From Nitriliruptoraceae bacterium (GTDB lineage Bacteria > Actinomycetota > Nitriliruptoria > Nitriliruptorales > Nitriliruptoraceae): a stretch of 6,307 nucleotides of DNA. Below, in pieces: positions 4,958 through 6,307 of this stretch. Each line of letters opens with the position of its first letter. Positions within the stretch are counted from its first letter, which is position 1. The notes beneath the pieces were generated by a model that saw only the letters and a program-made list of their open reading frames with translations, had not been told where the DNA came from and did not search any database. The stretch lies in NCBI GenBank assembly GCA_007131525.1, contig SLQK01000124.1, forward strand, positions 1 through 6,307, in the 5' to 3' direction. The translations under genes were made by a program, and so were the position numbers.

Positions 4958-4993
4958 ATGGCCGTCGTCACGTCTGACGTCGACGCACCATGA
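4958..4993 (+). CDS. 11-codon ORF overlapping the dnaB start, possible coupling peptide
   Basis: ATG at 4958 opens an 11-residue ORF, MAVVTSDVDAP, ending in TGA at 4991-4993. It has its own strong Shine-Dalgarno GGGAGG (4944-4949), 8 nt upstream and starting right after the rplI stop. Its stop overlaps the dnaB ATG as ATGA, the usual arrangement for reinitiation. The dnaB ATG itself has no purine-rich site before it, so ribosomes probably reach dnaB through this ORF. The alternative is that the 11 residues are the true DnaB N-terminus joined by a frameshift, either programmed or a sequence error near 4985-4993. No similarity to a known leader peptide is claimed. Confidence 0.5.
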   Translation: MAVVTSDVDAP

Positions 4994-6307
4994 GCGGCAC
5001 CTTCCCCCCGCCGCCAGGCGAGCCGCCAGCACCGGATCTACCACCGAGCTCCAACGGGGCGGTGGGACGCAGCTACGACCGCGTCCCACCGCACTCGCTC
5101 GACGCCGAGGTGTCCGTCCTCGGCTCCGCCCTGCTGTCTCGGGCAGCGGCCTCCGACGCCGTCGAGGCCCTGCGCCCCGAGGACTTCTACCGCAACGCCC
5201 ACCGCGTGGTGTTCGAGGCGGTGCGGGAGCTGACCAGCCAGGGCGAACCGGTCGACACGGTCACCGTGACCGACTGGCTCGCCCGTCGGGATCGCCTGGA
5301 CGAGGTCGGCGGCGCGGCGGCCCTCCACGACCTCACGGTTGCCGTACCGACGGCGGCCAACGCCGCCTACTACGCCCGGATCGTCCGCGACAAGGCGTTG
5401 CTGCGCCGGCTGATCGACGCGGGTACGGCGGTCACGAAGCTGGGGTACGAAGCCACCGACGACGCGCGGGCGATCGTTGACCGGGCCGAGTCGCTGGTCT
5501 TCGAAGTGGCACAGACCACCTCGGCGTCGGAGTACCAGCGGCTCGGGGAGCTGCTCAACCAGTCCTTCGAGCAGATCGAGACCCTCGCCGAGCGCAGCTC
5601 CGAGGTGACGGGGTTGGCCACCGGCTTCGATGACCTCGACCGGCTCACCGCCGGGCTGCAGCCTCAGAATCTGATCGTGCTGGCGGCCCGTCCCGCGATG
5701 GGCAAGAGCAGCCTCGCGCTGGCGGTCTGCCACTTCGCCAGCGCGCGGCTCGGCGAGCCGGCGATCCTGTTCAGCCTGGAGATGTCCAAGCTGGAGATCG
5801 TCAACCGGCTCCTGTCCTCCGAGGCCCGGATCGACTCCTCGCGCCTGCGGACCGGACGCCTCGAGGACACCGACTGGCGGAAGCTCGGGGACGCGCTCGG
5901 CGCCCTCGCCGACGCGCCGTTCTTCATCGATGACACCCCGTCGATCTCCCTGATGGAGATCCGGGCCAAGTCGCGGCGGTTGAAGCAGAAGCAGGGGCTG
6001 TCGCTGATCGTCGTGGACTACCTGCAGCTGATGCAGTCCCACCGCCGTGTCGACTCCCGCCAGCAGGAGGTCGCCGAGATCTCCCGGGGCCTCAAGATGC
6101 TGGCCAAGGAGCTCGACGTGCCCGTCATCGCGCTGTCGCAGCTCTCGCGTCAACCCGAGTCCCGCACCGACAAGCGGCCGCAGCTCGCCGACCTGCGCGA
6201 GAGCGGCAGCATCGAGCAGGACGCGGACATCGTCGGGTTCATCTACCGCGACGAGGTCTACGACGAGGACAGCCCCGACAAGGGCATCGCGGAGCTGATC
6301 ATCGCCA
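4990..6307 (+). CDS. dnaB: Replicative DNA helicase DnaB, 3' end outside window
   Basis: The frame runs open from ATG 4990 to the edge, giving 439 residues; roughly 20-40 residues of a usual DnaB are probably missing. Residues 1-28 are a Pro/Gly/Ser-rich tail. The N-domain starts at RVPPHSLDAEVSVLGSALL (31-49) and runs to about 135; a linker region follows to about 205. The RecA-like motor domain has Walker A ARPAMGKSS (233-241, Lys239), FSLEMS (261-266), Walker B LIVVDYLQLM (339-348, Asp343), the H4 loop motif ALSQLSR (381-387), LRESGSIEQDADIV and FIYRDEVY with the likely Arg finger Arg420. DnaB forms a hexamer that unwinds DNA ahead of the fork using ATP; SSB from the same cluster covers the product. 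Inteins are known in some DnaB proteins, but Walker A and the later motifs seen here are uninterrupted. An in-frame TGA at 4975 limits the start to ATG 4990 or a less likely GTG at 5062. Confidence 0.96.
   Translation, partial: MSGTFPPPPGEPPAPDLPPSSNGAVGRSYDRVPPHSLDAEVSVLGSALLSRAAASDAVEALRPEDFYRNAHRVVFEAVRELTSQGEPVDTVTVTDWLARRDRLDEVGGAAALHDLTVAVPTAANAAYYARIVRDKALLRRLIDAGTAVTKLGYEATDDARAIVDRAESLVFEVAQTTSASEYQRLGELLNQSFEQIETLAERSSEVTGLATGFDDLDRLTAGLQPQNLIVLAARPAMGKSSLALAVCHFASARLGEPAILFSLEMSKLEIVNRLLSSEARIDSSRLRTGRLEDTDWRKLGDALGALADAPFFIDDTPSISLMEIRAKSRRLKQKQGLSLIVVDYLQLMQSHRRVDSRQQEVAEISRGLKMLAKELDVPVIALSQLSRQPESRTDKRPQLADLRESGSIEQDADIVGFIYRDEVYDEDSPDKGIAELIIA

Noticed and set aside
5038..6153. 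371-residue - strand open frame opposite dnaB
   Set aside because: The + strand encodes unmistakable DnaB motifs throughout; the antisense frame is a GC-bias shadow.
5641..6306. Intein in DnaB
   Set aside because: Walker A, Walker B, H4 and the Arg-finger region read continuously with normal spacing; only the part beyond the window edge is unchecked.

Overview
The window is very GC-rich, with G or C favoured at third codon positions. Its core is the bacterial block rpsF-ssb-rpsR-rplI-dnaB, all on the + strand. The order, the SSB core ending in PSLRWA, the Cys-bearing form of ribosomal protein S18 and TTG/TANNNT-like promoter elements suggest a high-GC actinobacterium. It may be a deep-branching lineage rather than Streptomyces or Mycobacterium, but this is inference and I cannot name a species. 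In actinobacteria this block usually lies in the replication-origin half of the chromosome.

Bases 1-2654 hold the 3' part of a large polytopic membrane protein. The reading frame is open to the left window edge, so the gene starts outside. Its visible N-terminal part is a Pro-rich linker containing four copies of an 18-bp in-frame tandem repeat. A chain of hydrophobic segments follows, resembling the SCO7613-type or DUF2157-like membrane proteins of unknown function. A GC-rich hairpin with a DnaA-box-like TTGTCCACA in and beside its loop closes this gene.

Bases 2655-3091 (437 bp) hold no convincing gene. I see a plausible promoter (TTGTGG, 17 bp, TACGGT) and then about 320 nt of putative 5' leader for rpsF, dense in inverted repeats. 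The leader contains a 12-bp hairpin close to the predicted transcript start, several hairpins built on recurring GGACC/GGTCC arms, one match to the T-box core GUGGNACCGCG, a perfect 7-bp inverted repeat with a 3-nt loop, and a hairpin with a CACCG element just before the rpsF Shine-Dalgarno. This is the least explained part of the window.

Bases 3092-6307 carry rpsF (S6), ssb, rpsR (S18), rplI (L9) and the 5' part of dnaB (replicative helicase). S6 and S18 bind each other on the 30S platform. SSB and DnaB act together at the replication fork, so the cluster ties ribosome production to replication. Oddities are two perfect hairpins between ssb and rpsR, an L9 with about 74 extra acidic coiled-coil-like residues, an S18 with CxxC...CxxD instead of CxxC...CxxH, and an 11-codon ORF with its own strong ribosome binding site whose stop overlaps the dnaB start (ATGA), while dnaB has no clear ribosome binding site of its own.
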